A DNA stretch of 64,000 nucleotides from contig JAZKDB010000002.1 in assembly GCA_040387755.1 (NCBI GenBank), positions 1,178,001 through 1,242,000 on the forward strand, read 5' to 3'. The notes under the pieces are model-generated. The model ran no database searches and was not told where the DNA came from. It saw nothing but the letters and a program-made list of their open reading frames with translations. Numbering within the stretch: position 1 is the first letter of the stretch; every line of letters begins with the position of its first letter. The stretch comes from Rurimicrobium sp040387755. GTDB taxonomy: Bacteria; Bacteroidota; Bacteroidia; Chitinophagales; Chitinophagaceae. Shown in pieces: positions 36,103 to 45,079 of the stretch. A program made the translations under genes and the position numbers.

Positions 36103-37104
36103 CTAAATATATTTTTTAATAAATATATATATATGATTAAATTCCAGATTATTCATGCATTTAAAATGCCTTTTCGGGCACTTATCATATCCAATTTTAC
36201 TACAAGGTCTGCAATTCAGGGATTTATTCTCGATGTGCAATAAATTCGGAGCTACATTGGTCTTTAGATTATTAAAACCATAATATGGGAACATCCCCAT
36301 TTCAGGGCTGGTATTTCCCCAAAGTGAAACAATCGGTTTTTTAAAAGCCGCCGCAACATGCATTAAACCAGTATCATTAGAAACAATCAATTTGGCATTT
36401 TTCACCAAATCTGCAGATTCATTCAGATTAAACTTTCCGCAGGAATTGTAAATCTTTATTGGATCAATTGATGCTATTCTATCTGCATCATCCCTGTCCT
36501 CTGGCCCGCCCAGTAAAATAATGGGTATTGGAGATAGCGCGCAAATCTCCTTCCAGCGGTCGACAGGCAGTTTTTTGGTATTAAAAGAACCTCCAATCAC
36601 AAAACCTATATATCCGGCCCAATGACTCATTGGAATATCCTTATGATCTGTTTTATCATTTTCGGGTATAAAATAGTCCAGTCCTTGGCCATCATTGTGA
36701 ATTCCTAAAGGTTTCACCGCTTCGAAATAACGCTCCACAATACTTATATCGGGCATTACATTCATTTTCAGATTTACATAAACCCATTTCTGAAAATTCA
36801 ATTTCGGGAAGGAGTACGATTTTTTATTCAGCGCCTTCTTTACCCTTGCTGTCCTCAAATTATTGTGTAAATCAATTACATAATCAAATTCTGTATTCTT
36901 CAGTTCATTAATTGTTCTGTGCAAATCATCATCGAGTAGATGAATATTATGGATATACGGATTTGCCTCTAAAATTGGAGCGAAAGCCTTTTTGGTGAGA
37001 TAATGCACCTCAGCATCCGGCCTTTGCTGCTTGATGCAACGAATAATAGGCGAAGTGAGGATAATATCCCCAATAGAAGAAAAACGAATAATGAGTATTT
37101 TCAT
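36103..37104 (-). CDS. Glycosyltransferase family 9 (heptosyltransferase-like)
   Basis: This 333-residue GT-B-fold enzyme is likely to act in LPS core or surface glycan assembly at the cytoplasmic face. Its N-terminus MKILIIRFSSIGDIILTSPI is the GT9 signature. The C-terminal half has GGSFNTKKLPVDRWKEI, ILLGGPEDRDDA and the motif IVSNDTGLMHVAAAFKKPIVSLWG. The C-terminus is low in complexity (FNHIYIFIKKYI), encoded by an AT-repeat tract. It lies 18 bases downstream of the DUF6048 gene in the same direction, so it probably belongs to the pheT operon. The acceptor sugar is unknown. Confidence 0.9.
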   Translation of the reverse strand: MKILIIRFSSIGDIILTSPIIRCIKQQRPDAEVHYLTKKAFAPILEANPYIHNIHLLDDDLHRTINELKNTEFDYVIDLHNNLRTARVKKALNKKSYSFPKLNFQKWVYVNLKMNVMPDISIVERYFEAVKPLGIHNDGQGLDYFIPENDKTDHKDIPMSHWAGYIGFVIGGSFNTKKLPVDRWKEICALSPIPIILLGGPEDRDDADRIASIDPIKIYNSCGKFNLNESADLVKNAKLIVSNDTGLMHVAAAFKKPIVSLWGNTSPEMGMFPYYGFNNLKTNVAPNLLHIENKSLNCRPCSKIGYDKCPKRHFKCMNNLEFNHIYIFIKKYI

Positions 37105-37122
37105 AGAAAACCAGAAAGAGTT

Positions 37123-37812
37123 TTATTGACTTTTTGCAGAAGACCATTTGATTGCATAAGCAATATAAAAATTATAGTCAAATGCTGTTGCCTTTTCGCC
37201 AGGGCCATAACCTGCAATATAGGCAGGTTTTAAGTCGCCCAAAGCGCCTTGATTCAGCAAAAATTTGGCACGTACTGTCCAGCCTGCAAACAAACCTCTA
37301 AGTAATTCCACCTTCATACCCCCGGTTAACTCAAACCAATGAGACGTAAAATTGTCTGCTGGAATAACCCCTGTTGTTACACCTCCCAAACCATCGTTTG
37401 TTGTATAATTTGCATCATTCCTCCGGATCATACCAAGGCCATAGCGAAATCCAAAAAACCCAAGACCCCAATCCTGTGGTTTTTTACGAACAAATAAGGA
37501 TTTATCTATTCCCAAACGCAAAAAAGTGTTATTCGTTTTGTATTTCAGATCGGGGTAATCAATATTAGAATTACCTGCCCCAAACTCTGCCACAGCATAG
37601 GATTCACCGTTCAGATAGTAATCAATAGCACCTTCGTAAGCTGACCGGTTTTCCACTAAACGATTCAGCAGAAGTTTACTGGCATCAAAACTAAAGCGCA
37701 GTTGATGCCCGCTGTAGGTCTTTTTCATGCCAGCAGTATCTTCTTCACTTTCCTGAGCGAAAAGAAAACAAGGGCTTAAACAAATTAAAAAGCTAAAAAT
37801 AAATTTTGACAT
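37123..37812 (-). CDS. DUF6048-like outer-membrane beta-barrel protein
   Basis: The 229-residue protein has a signal peptide (about 1-19, ending FLFAQ). A small predicted beta-barrel follows (SGHQLRFSFDASKLLLN, YAVAEFGAGNSN, GLGFFGFRYGLGMIRR). The pattern and neighbourhood match the DUF6048 family, usually encoded next to a DUF6452 lipoprotein in Bacteroidota. Here its start overlaps the end of that gene by 20 bases, which suggests translational coupling. The function is unknown. Confidence 0.8.
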   Translation of the reverse strand: MSKFIFSFLICLSPCFLFAQESEEDTAGMKKTYSGHQLRFSFDASKLLLNRLVENRSAYEGAIDYYLNGESYAVAEFGAGNSNIDYPDLKYKTNNTFLRLGIDKSLFVRKKPQDWGLGFFGFRYGLGMIRRNDANYTTNDGLGGVTTGVIPADNFTSHWFELTGGMKVELLRGLFAGWTVRAKFLLNQGALGDLKPAYIAGYGPGEKATAFDYNFYIAYAIKWSSAKSQ

Positions 37813-38299
37813 TCTCTGTTCCGGCTTTAGTAGTTACTGCATGATTAACAATACGAACCGAGTCCAGATTTCGGTTCGTAGAGCGTACTTCTTTCAGCGT
37901 ATAATCGTGGCTGTATCCACAGGCATTAGAGATGAATTTCAATTTACGCTCGTAGATAAAAGTGATGGTATCAATCGGAGAAAAAGAAGAGTCTGCCTGC
38001 AATGTCCATAATGAGGTATCGCGCAATGGAGACAATACCAAATCAAACTTACTCAAGGCATCGGCACCCCAATACCAAAATCTTGCTGAATCAATATCCA
38101 GACTAACAAAATTAGCATTGGGCAATGCAGTGTCAATATAATTATTTCCCTCACTTTTATACTGCAGGCAAGAAATACTTAATTTAGGAACTTTGGGCTC
38201 CAGGCAAGGATTTCGCTCTGTGGTACACGCCACAAAGCCGCTGCAGAACAGTAGCAGCAGGAACAGATTAAAAGAAAAAAATATTTTCTTATTCGCCAT
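37793..38299 (-). CDS. DUF6452-like lipoprotein
   Basis: The 168-residue protein has an N-terminal hydrophobic signal and a lipobox (GFVAC; Cys about residue 25). The mature protein has conserved cysteines and beta-rich segments (FVSLDIDSARFWYW, TITFIYERKLKFISNACG). The arrangement matches the DUF6452 family, which accompanies DUF6048. It begins inside the last codons of the upstream coiled-coil gene (11-base overlap). A role in outer-membrane maintenance is inference. Confidence 0.8.
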   Translation of the reverse strand: MANKKIFFSFNLFLLLLFCSGFVACTTERNPCLEPKVPKLSISCLQYKSEGNNYIDTALPNANFVSLDIDSARFWYWGADALSKFDLVLSPLRDTSLWTLQADSSFSPIDTITFIYERKLKFISNACGYSHDYTLKEVRSTNRNLDSVRIVNHAVTTKAGTENVKIYF

Positions 38300-38552
38300 C
38301 CAAAAGGGTCAGAATTTTATTTACATCGGTAATTGCTTTATCAATCTGAGATTGCAACATTACTTTCTCAGAAGAAGCACCCTGAGCCTCATCCAAAGCA
38401 GGTTTCATAATATTAATCTGTAAATGAGCTTCACCCAATTCAATTGTTTTTTGCTCTAACAGTTCTTTCATTTTTGTCAATTCATCCTTAGTCTGCTGGT
38501 ATTTTTCTACCAATACAGCTACCTTTTGATGGAGTACTTCTAGTTCTTTCAT
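38289..38552 (-). CDS. Small coiled-coil protein (ZapB-like candidate)
   Basis: The 87-residue protein is almost entirely a heptad-rich coiled coil (VAVLVEKYQQTKDELTKM, LLEQKTIELGEAHLQI). Its ATG overlaps the pheT stop as TAATG, a strong sign of translational coupling. In Bacteroidota a short coiled-coil protein often follows pheT and precedes zapA. Here zapA is absent from the expected place. Structural similarity to ZapB-type division proteins is inference. The coding call is supported by the overlap and composition. Confidence 0.8.
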   Translation of the reverse strand: MKELEVLHQKVAVLVEKYQQTKDELTKMKELLEQKTIELGEAHLQINIMKPALDEAQGASSEKVMLQSQIDKAITDVNKILTLLDGE

Positions 38553-40960
38553 TATGATCTGATTTGTGCCTGTAATTTATTAGTGTAAGCGTTAATTAGT
38601 TGTTTCATGTTCTCTTCAATTTCCACATCGGTCAACGTTCTGTCTGCTAATTGAAAGGTATAATTCAGGGCATAAGATTTTTTATCTGCACCTAATTTTT
38701 CACTTTCAAAAACATCAAATAATTCAAAGTTTTTCAAAGAAGAAATCTGTGTCTGTCGTGTTACTTTTTGAACTTCTTCGAAGCGTGTGGCCTTATCCAA
38801 TACCAATGCCAGATCCCGCTGAACAGCAGGATATTTAGGCACTTCACTGTATTTTATTTTATTGGCCTGCATCGCCTTACTCCACAGTTGCCAATTTATT
38901 TCAGCATAATAAACATCTTGTTTAATATCGAAATTTTTCAATTTTTCAGAGCTGACTTTTTGCGCAGTGCAGAGTTGTTCATTCTTCCATTTCCATTGCA
39001 ATTTATCTTCTTCATCAACAGTGGCTACAACTTTATCAATTCCTGAAATTTCCAGTAAATTTTCGATAACTGATTTTGTATGAAACAAGCTCGCATTCTC
39101 TGCCTTCTGGCTCCAGCTGGCCTGACGAACAGCACCTGTTATCCACAAAACTAAAACAGGAGATTCGTTATACTGCCCTACCCCACCTGTACTGTAAGTA
39201 TTACCAAATTCAAACAGAGCTAAATCCTGACTTTTACGATTTACATTATAGTTCACTACTTCCAGTCCGCATTCCAACATAGAGGGGCGAAGAACATCCA
39301 ACTCGCTGGTAAGACTATTAATCATCCGCACCATGGGCGTTTCTTCGGGATAATATTTGCTATTGGTAATACTGTTGGTAACTATTTCCTGAAAACCCAT
39401 TCCACATAACGATTCCGCTAATTTTTCGCGTTGAGCACGGTCGTTGGCCAATGGTTTAAGCAACGAAATATTTAATCTGGAAGGAATCTCAATCTGATCT
39501 AAACCATCTATACGCAAAATCTCCTCAACCAGGTCGGCAGGAAGACTTACATCGTTTTTATTTGTTGGAACTTTTACCGTAAAACCTTCTGCATTTTCTG
39601 TAACATATTCAAAACCCAGAGCATTGAGAATTCCTTTAATTGCTTCAGGCGAATATGCCTTACCACTCAGATTTTGTATATAATGATAGGTAGCAGAAAC
39701 CACAACAGCTTCCATTGCCTGAGGGTAAACATCCTGTATATTTGAAGAGACTTTTGCTTGGGCAATTTCCACCATCAATGATGCTGCTCTTTGCAATGCT
39801 GGAAGCACATTATTGATGTCTACACATTTCTCGAAATGGGTGGCGGCATCGGTGCGCAAACCGTGACGTAAAGATGTTCGGCGAACCGTGGAAGCAGTGA
39901 AATAGGCACTTTCAAGGAATATCTTAGTGGTACTATCTGTCACACCGCTATTATTTCCACCAAAAACACCTGCGATGCACAATCCTTTTTCAGCATCACA
40001 AATCATTAAATCCTCTGCAAAAAGAGAACGTTCCTTTTCATCAAGTGTAATGAATTTTGTTCCTTCGGTCAGGAATTGCACATTGATTTGACTTCCGGCA
40101 ATTTTATCTGCATCAAATGCATGTAATGGTTGTCCGTATTCGTGCAACACATAGTTAGTGATGTCAACAATATTGTTGATAGAACGCAATCCAATTGTAT
40201 TCAAAGCACTTTTCAGCCATTCAGGAGATGGGCCAACTTTTACGTTTTCCAAACTGATACCGGCATAACGCAGACAAGCATCTTTAGCGTTATCCTTAAT
40301 GTTGACTTCTATTTGAGGAGTATCCTTTGGTTCTAATGATGCTGCAGGAATGATAACTTCATATTTTGTTCCTTCATGATGATTGAGATAGGCACAAACA
40401 TCACGAGCCACACCAATATGGCTCATTGCATCGCTTCGGTTAGGAGTCAGGCCAATATAGATAGCCGTATCAGCAGCTCCGATATTAAAATATTCTGAAG
40501 CCAAAGTACCCACAAGAGCATCTTCAGGTAAAACCATAATACCAGCATGGCTTTCACCCAGACCAATCTCATCTTCAGCACAAATCATACCCTCGCTTTC
40601 TTCGCCACGGATTTTTGCCTTTTTTATCTCAAAAGCTTCACCCTTACTTGGGTGTACCATACAACCCACTGTTGCCACCACCACTTTTTGACCTGAAGCT
40701 ACATTGGCTGCACCACAAACAATGTTCAAAACCTTATCTCCGCCTACATTTACTGTTGTCTTCTTTAATTTATCGGCATTTGGGTGTTGTTCGCAAGTTA
40801 ATACCTCGCCTATCACCAATCCTCTGAGTCCGCCCTTAACAGCTTCTATTACTTCTGTACCTTCTACTTCCAGACCAATAGAAGTGAGAATAGCAGAGAG
40901 TTCTTCAATACTTAAATTTTTGGGTAAATATTGTTGCAACCAATTATAAGAAATCGTCAT
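38552..40960 (-). CDS. pheT: Phenylalanine-tRNA ligase beta subunit
   Basis: PheT forms the alpha2-beta2 enzyme that charges tRNA-Phe. The 802-residue protein has the tRNA-binding (EMAP-type) domain near the N-terminus (LVIGEVLTCEQHPNADKL). The B3/B4 editing region follows (ITNYVLHEYGQPLHAFDA), then B5, the catalytic-like core, and the C-terminal anticodon-binding domain (KYPAVQRDLALVLDK, FTFQLADRTLTDVEI-like ending). I set the start at the ATG giving MTISYNWLQQYLP, the family N-terminus. The 32 open codons upstream are not family-like. pheS is not adjacent. The gene diverges from dnaB across a 500-base gap. Confidence 0.97.
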   Translation of the reverse strand: MTISYNWLQQYLPKNLSIEELSAILTSIGLEVEGTEVIEAVKGGLRGLVIGEVLTCEQHPNADKLKKTTVNVGGDKVLNIVCGAANVASGQKVVVATVGCMVHPSKGEAFEIKKAKIRGEESEGMICAEDEIGLGESHAGIMVLPEDALVGTLASEYFNIGAADTAIYIGLTPNRSDAMSHIGVARDVCAYLNHHEGTKYEVIIPAASLEPKDTPQIEVNIKDNAKDACLRYAGISLENVKVGPSPEWLKSALNTIGLRSINNIVDITNYVLHEYGQPLHAFDADKIAGSQINVQFLTEGTKFITLDEKERSLFAEDLMICDAEKGLCIAGVFGGNNSGVTDSTTKIFLESAYFTASTVRRTSLRHGLRTDAATHFEKCVDINNVLPALQRAASLMVEIAQAKVSSNIQDVYPQAMEAVVVSATYHYIQNLSGKAYSPEAIKGILNALGFEYVTENAEGFTVKVPTNKNDVSLPADLVEEILRIDGLDQIEIPSRLNISLLKPLANDRAQREKLAESLCGMGFQEIVTNSITNSKYYPEETPMVRMINSLTSELDVLRPSMLECGLEVVNYNVNRKSQDLALFEFGNTYSTGGVGQYNESPVLVLWITGAVRQASWSQKAENASLFHTKSVIENLLEISGIDKVVATVDEEDKLQWKWKNEQLCTAQKVSSEKLKNFDIKQDVYYAEINWQLWSKAMQANKIKYSEVPKYPAVQRDLALVLDKATRFEEVQKVTRQTQISSLKNFELFDVFESEKLGADKKSYALNYTFQLADRTLTDVEIEENMKQLINAYTNKLQAQIRS

Positions 40961-40980
40961 TGATAAAATTAAAATTTCGC

Positions 40981-40988
40981 CAAAGATA
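40981..40988 (-). promoter_or_regulatory. -7 promoter element of pheT (TATCTTTG on minus strand)
   Basis: This is a perfect TAnnTTTG match on the minus strand, 20 bases upstream of the pheT start. It supports the shorter start choice. Confidence 0.55.
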
Positions 40989-41042
40989 AGCCTTGCATTT
41001 AGGAAATGAGAACGAGATTTTTGAATGTTTGGGTAAATTAAA

Positions 41043-41170
41043 CTATCCACAGCCAAATGTTAAGAATGTGGGGGAATGTGAATCCAGCAAAGGATAAACT
41101 GTTGACGAGCGAGGCCAATTGTGGAAATAGTGACAAAAATGTGGATTACCCACAATCATAATGTGGATTA
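41043..41170. promoter_or_regulatory. Cluster of DnaA-box-like 9-mers (candidate oriC or DnaA-regulated promoter)
   Basis: Four 9-mers differ from TTATCCACA by one base: CTATCCACA at 41043-41051, TGTGGATTA at 41140-41148, TTACCCACA at 41146-41154 and TGTGGATTA at 41162-41170. A fifth, at 41120-41128, has two mismatches. The middle pair overlap as an inverted repeat, TGTGG-ATTAC-CCACA. AT-rich DNA follows from 41167 to about 41220. The gap lies between divergent pheT and dnaB. No dnaA gene is in the window. The remainder, 41221-41460, has no recognisable gene. Confidence 0.5.
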
Positions 41171-41460
41171 TATATGTACAAGCTAATGTCAAATTAGAAA
41201 AACTAAAATTGAGTTTTATTTCGGCAGGCGCTGTTTTGTTTCTAATTTAGCAACCCCGCAAGAAAAAAAGGGCTTTGTTTACAATTCCTTAATACTGGTT
41301 TTCGAAGCTAAAAATTGGCAATCTGGTGAAGCAAAACTGAAGAAATGATGAACCCTGACGGTGCGACGCCTGAACAGTTGAATTGAAGGGAAAAGCTGGT
41401 ATCAAAAGGATAAAAACAAATAAAAATTAAAACAAACAAGACAATTCCAAGACCACTATA

Positions 41461-43110
41461 ATGGCTGTAAATATTAAAAAAGACTTTGGTAATTTAAGAA
41501 AAAACAAAACCGATATCAGCTCGATGGTATATGGTAAAATTCCTCCTCAGGCCACTGAATTGGAGGAAGCTGTGTTGGGTGCTGTGATGTTGGAAAAAGA
41601 CAAAATGGCTGAGGTACTGGAAATCATCCAGAGTCCTGATTGTTTTTATGTAAACGCGCATCAGAAAATATATGCAGCCGTCCGAAGTCTGTTTGACAAA
41701 GGAATGCCTGTGGATTTGCTTACGGTTACAGAAGAGTTGCGTAAAACCAATGAACTGGAAATAGTAGGCGGCGCTTATTTTCTCACCAAGCTGACCATGA
41801 ATGTCGTATCCAGTGCTCACGTTGAGGCACATGCCCGTATCGTGATGGAGAAATTCATTCAGCGCGAATTGATACGCATTTCAGGAGAGGTCATCAGCAG
41901 CGCCTACGAAGACAGTACGGATGTTTTTGACTTACTGGACCAGGCCGAGACGGGGCTTTATGAAATTACAGATAAGCATCTGCGCAAAAACTTCAAAAGC
42001 CTCACAGAAGTATTAGTAGAAACGGTTAAAGAAATTGAAGCTGCCAAAAACAGCACATCCGACGTAACCGGCGTACCCAGTGGATTTGTAGAGCTGGACC
42101 GAGTAACAGCAGGATGGCAAAAAAATGCATTGATTATTGTTGCAGCCCGTCCGGCTGTGGGTAAAACAGCTTTTACGCTTAATCTGGCCATGAACGCTGC
42201 TATGAATTCAGAGCATCCATTCCCTGTAGCTTTCTTCTCTCTGGAGATGGGTGCAGGAGAATTAGTGAAAAGGATGTTGTCGGCCATCACAGAAGTAAGC
42301 ATGGACGCGATTACCAAAGGTCGAATGGAAGAGCATGAATTTGTGCAATTAACCCAAAGAATGCACAAGTTGAGCAATATGCCCATCTTCCTTGATGATC
42401 AGGCCGCTTTAAATATATTTGAATTGAGGGCGAAGGCACGTCGATTGAAACAGCGTCACGATATTCAGATGATTGTGATTGACTATCTGCAATTGATGAG
42501 TGGGGGCGGAGCAGGAAATGGTCCGGGCAACCGTGAACAGGAAATCAGTAAAATATCCCGCGACCTTAAAGCACTGGCCAAAGAATTGTCTATTCCTATT
42601 ATTGCACTGTCGCAATTAAACCGTGCGGTAGAATCACGTAAGGAATCGAAAGTTCCGCAGTTGAGTGACCTTCGTGAATCGGGTGCCATTGAGCAGGATG
42701 CCGATATGGTTATGTTCCTCTATCGTCCGGAATATTATGGAATTGAGAATAATGAAATGGGTGAGCCTCTTGAAGGAGAAACCCATATTCATATAGCCAA
42801 AAACAGAAGTGGCAGCACGGCAACAGTGAAATTACAATTCATTAAAGAGTATCAAAAATTTGTTGATTTACCGGATACGAGTTTTGGCAATTTCAAGCCA
42901 ATAGGTGACAATCCTCAGGCAGGCATACGCCGTGATGCCAGTGGTTTTGGCGACTCTAAACTCTTTATTCCCGGAGGATTCCAAACCATGCCATCCAAAG
43001 CGAATAAAGTAAACTGGGACGATGAAAACCCGGATAACAATGCAAATAAAGGAAAAGGATTGGGCGGTAATTTCAACATTGATCCCATGGATGAAGAAGC
43101 ACCGTTTTAA
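41461..43110 (+). CDS. dnaB: Replicative DNA helicase DnaB
   Basis: DnaB is the hexameric 5'-3' helicase of the replication fork. The 549-residue protein has the N-terminal domain (PPQATELEEAVLGAVMLEK, about 28-46) and a linker. The RecA-like C-terminal domain carries Walker A ARPAVGKTA (Lys235), the FFSLEMGAGELVKRM segment, Walker B MIVIDYLQLM, and the H4 region (LSDLRESGAIEQDADMVMFL). A roughly 80-residue Gly/Asp/Asn-rich tail (ending GNFNIDPMDEEAPF) extends beyond the core, as is common in Bacteroidota. No intein is present. It is preceded by a 350-base leader region and the DnaA-box-like cluster. Confidence 0.97.
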   Translation: MAVNIKKDFGNLRKNKTDISSMVYGKIPPQATELEEAVLGAVMLEKDKMAEVLEIIQSPDCFYVNAHQKIYAAVRSLFDKGMPVDLLTVTEELRKTNELEIVGGAYFLTKLTMNVVSSAHVEAHARIVMEKFIQRELIRISGEVISSAYEDSTDVFDLLDQAETGLYEITDKHLRKNFKSLTEVLVETVKEIEAAKNSTSDVTGVPSGFVELDRVTAGWQKNALIIVAARPAVGKTAFTLNLAMNAAMNSEHPFPVAFFSLEMGAGELVKRMLSAITEVSMDAITKGRMEEHEFVQLTQRMHKLSNMPIFLDDQAALNIFELRAKARRLKQRHDIQMIVIDYLQLMSGGGAGNGPGNREQEISKISRDLKALAKELSIPIIALSQLNRAVESRKESKVPQLSDLRESGAIEQDADMVMFLYRPEYYGIENNEMGEPLEGETHIHIAKNRSGSTATVKLQFIKEYQKFVDLPDTSFGNFKPIGDNPQAGIRRDASGFGDSKLFIPGGFQTMPSKANKVNWDDENPDNNANKGKGLGGNFNIDPMDEEAPF

Positions 43111-43313
43111 TTGCTGAATGTTGATTTATGATTTCAGAATAGTTGGTTTTCTAAGCAAATTCTTGCAAAGAATTACGCAGAGATTCGCAAAAATATTTTG
43201 AGTTTTGTAAAATCATTTTTTAGAGAAGCGCTGAGCGCTTTCACAGAGTTACACAAAGGATTACGCGAAGGGTATTTTTAATTATTCACTATTAATTTTT
43301 AATTCACAAAAAA

Positions 43314-43724
43314 GTGGCAAAACAATATTGGCTTGTAAAATCAGAACCCTTTAAATACAGTTGGGATGACTTTGTAAAAGAAGGACAAACCATGTGGAAT
43401 GGTGTACGCAATTATGCCGCAAGAAATAATATGCGCGCAATGTCTGTTGGAGATCAAGTTTTATTTTACCATTCCAACGAAGGGCTTTGTGTAGTGGGTA
43501 TTGCAGAAGTAGTGACCACTGCATATCAAGATCCAACCACAGAAGATACCAATTGGTGTGTAGTGGATTTAAAACCGGTAAAAAAATTAAAAAATCCTGT
43601 AACACTAAAAGATATTAAAGAAGACCCAGAATTGGAAGGCATTTCGCTGGTAAGGCTTGGAAGGCTATCTGTTCATAGTATTACTCCGCAAGAGTTTAAG
43701 CATATTGTAAAAAAAGGGAGCTGA
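43314..43724 (+). CDS. EVE-domain protein
   Basis: The 136-residue single-domain protein belongs to the EVE branch of the PUA superfamily, thought to bind modified bases in DNA or RNA. It has the characteristic AKQYWLVKSEPFKYSWDDF opening, MWNGVRNYAARNNMRAMSVG, VLFYHSNEG and VVGIAEVV. These include the aromatic cage candidates Trp6 and Tyr33 region (position approximate). The start codon is GTG, and the first family residues follow directly. It stands alone, not beside restriction or methylation genes. A strong terminator overlaps its stop. Confidence 0.92.
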   Translation: MAKQYWLVKSEPFKYSWDDFVKEGQTMWNGVRNYAARNNMRAMSVGDQVLFYHSNEGLCVVGIAEVVTTAYQDPTTEDTNWCVVDLKPVKKLKNPVTLKDIKEDPELEGISLVRLGRLSVHSITPQEFKHIVKKGS

Positions 43725-43741
43725 TTTAGCTTCCTTTTTTT
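43709..43741 (+). terminator. Terminator after EVE gene
   Basis: The stem AAAAGGGAGCT pairs with AGCTTCCTTTT (one G-T pair) and is followed by a T-tract. Confidence 0.85.
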
Positions 43742-43827
43742 ATGCCTGGAACTAATTAAATTTTCTTTAACAGAGAATTTTATGCAATAATTACGGGCAG
43801 GGCGTTTTGGTGTTTAAAACCATTCTT

Positions 43828-45039
43828 ATGCAAAAGCTACCCATATTATTTGCCACAGCATTGCTGGCCTCTGCGATGACAACAAAGGCACAACTCAAAA
43901 AAAATCAGCCATCCATTCAGACACAGGAAAACAGAATCCCTTATTTGCCCAAGCAAAATTATGACCAAAGCAGACCACATATTCAGGTAGTCTTTGCGCT
44001 GGATGCGACTGGTAGTATGAGTGGCTTAATCAAAGCTGCAAAAGAAAAAATCTGGTCTATTGCAGGTAGTTTATCACAGACAGAACAGGCACCTAAAATA
44101 GAAATCGGTTTGCTTTTCTATCGTGATAAAGGAGACGACTTTGTGACAAGAACAGTGATGATGCAGGAAGATCTGGATAAAGTGTATGAAAAGCTGATGG
44201 ACATCCAAGCAGGTGGTGGAGGGGATGAACCGGAAAGTGTAAATCTTGCATTGAATGAAGCCATTAATCATTTTGCCTGGAGTCAAAATCCCAATACGTA
44301 TAAAACTGTTTTTCTCGTAGGTGATTGTCCTCCTCATATGGATTACAGAGAGATTCAATATCCTGCGAGTTGCATCCGTGCAAATGAAAAAGACATTACC
44401 ATCAACACCATATTGATGGGTAATAATAGAGAGGCAGAAAGAATCTGGAAAAGCATTGCTGCTAAAACCAATGGTAGTTTTACCAAGGTAGGAATGGATG
44501 TAAATGACATTACTGTAAACACACCCTATGATCAACAAATCAGTGATATTTCTGATCAGCTGGATGAGTTAAGATACAGCTATGGCAACAAGGACGAGCG
44601 TATCAGATATGAAGAAAAAAAAATGGCGAGTCGCAAAATCACTTCAGGTTCTGCTGTCAGCACCAAGGCTCAAAGAGCAGAATACAATGCGACTGCAGCA
44701 GGCAAATCAGGGTATACCGGCTCTAAAGAACTACTCAATGACGTAGCTGAAGGGAAAGTAAAAGCCTCAGCATTGAAGCAGGAAGAGCTACCGGAAGAAC
44801 TTAAAAACTTACGGGGTAAAGAACTAGAAATTGCTGTTCAAAGAAAAATTGTACAACGCGATTCACTGAACAAAAAAATGATATTGCTGTCCAGAAAAAG
44901 ACAGGAATTCATTGATGCAGATCTCAACAAAAGAGATCAATCAGAAGTTGAAAATTCTTTTAACTACAAAGTATATGACAATGTCAAAAAACAAGCAGCG
45001 AAGAAAAATATTAAACTAAAAGAGAAAGCCAAGTTTTAA
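43828..45039 (+). CDS. Secreted von Willebrand factor A domain protein
   Basis: The 403-residue protein has a signal peptide (about 1-22, ending TTKAQ). A vWA domain at about 50-235 has a complete metal-ion-dependent adhesion site start, DATGSMS (59-65). It also has GLLFYRDKGDD and a conserved GGGGDEPESVNLAL segment. The C-terminal third is charged and helical, rich in Lys, Arg and Glu, without a T9SS domain. It is therefore likely periplasmic. An in-frame TTG 21 bases upstream is possible, but the ATG gives a proper signal peptide. The function is unknown, and the vWA fold suggests protein binding. Confidence 0.85.
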   Translation: MQKLPILFATALLASAMTTKAQLKKNQPSIQTQENRIPYLPKQNYDQSRPHIQVVFALDATGSMSGLIKAAKEKIWSIAGSLSQTEQAPKIEIGLLFYRDKGDDFVTRTVMMQEDLDKVYEKLMDIQAGGGGDEPESVNLALNEAINHFAWSQNPNTYKTVFLVGDCPPHMDYREIQYPASCIRANEKDITINTILMGNNREAERIWKSIAAKTNGSFTKVGMDVNDITVNTPYDQQISDISDQLDELRYSYGNKDERIRYEEKKMASRKITSGSAVSTKAQRAEYNATAAGKSGYTGSKELLNDVAEGKVKASALKQEELPEELKNLRGKELEIAVQRKIVQRDSLNKKMILLSRKRQEFIDADLNKRDQSEVENSFNYKVYDNVKKQAAKKNIKLKEKAKF

Positions 45040-45042
45040 TTG

Positions 45043-45073
45043 AAAAGGGGGAAGCATAATTACTTCCCCTTTT
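45043..45073. terminator. Bidirectional terminator
   Basis: The arms AAAAGGGGAAG and CTTCCCCTTTT pair perfectly between two convergent genes and can serve both strands. Confidence 0.88.
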
Positions 45074-45079
45074 GTTTTA

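Noticed and set aside
36110..36135. AT dinucleotide tract near the glycosyltransferase 3' end, considered as a slippage or phase-variation site
   Set aside because: It is short, lies at the last codons of the gene and would alter only a few C-terminal residues.
43314..43724. EVE gene considered as part of a defence system
   Set aside because: No restriction, methylase, toxin or other defence genes are adjacent; it stands between dnaB and a secreted vWA protein.
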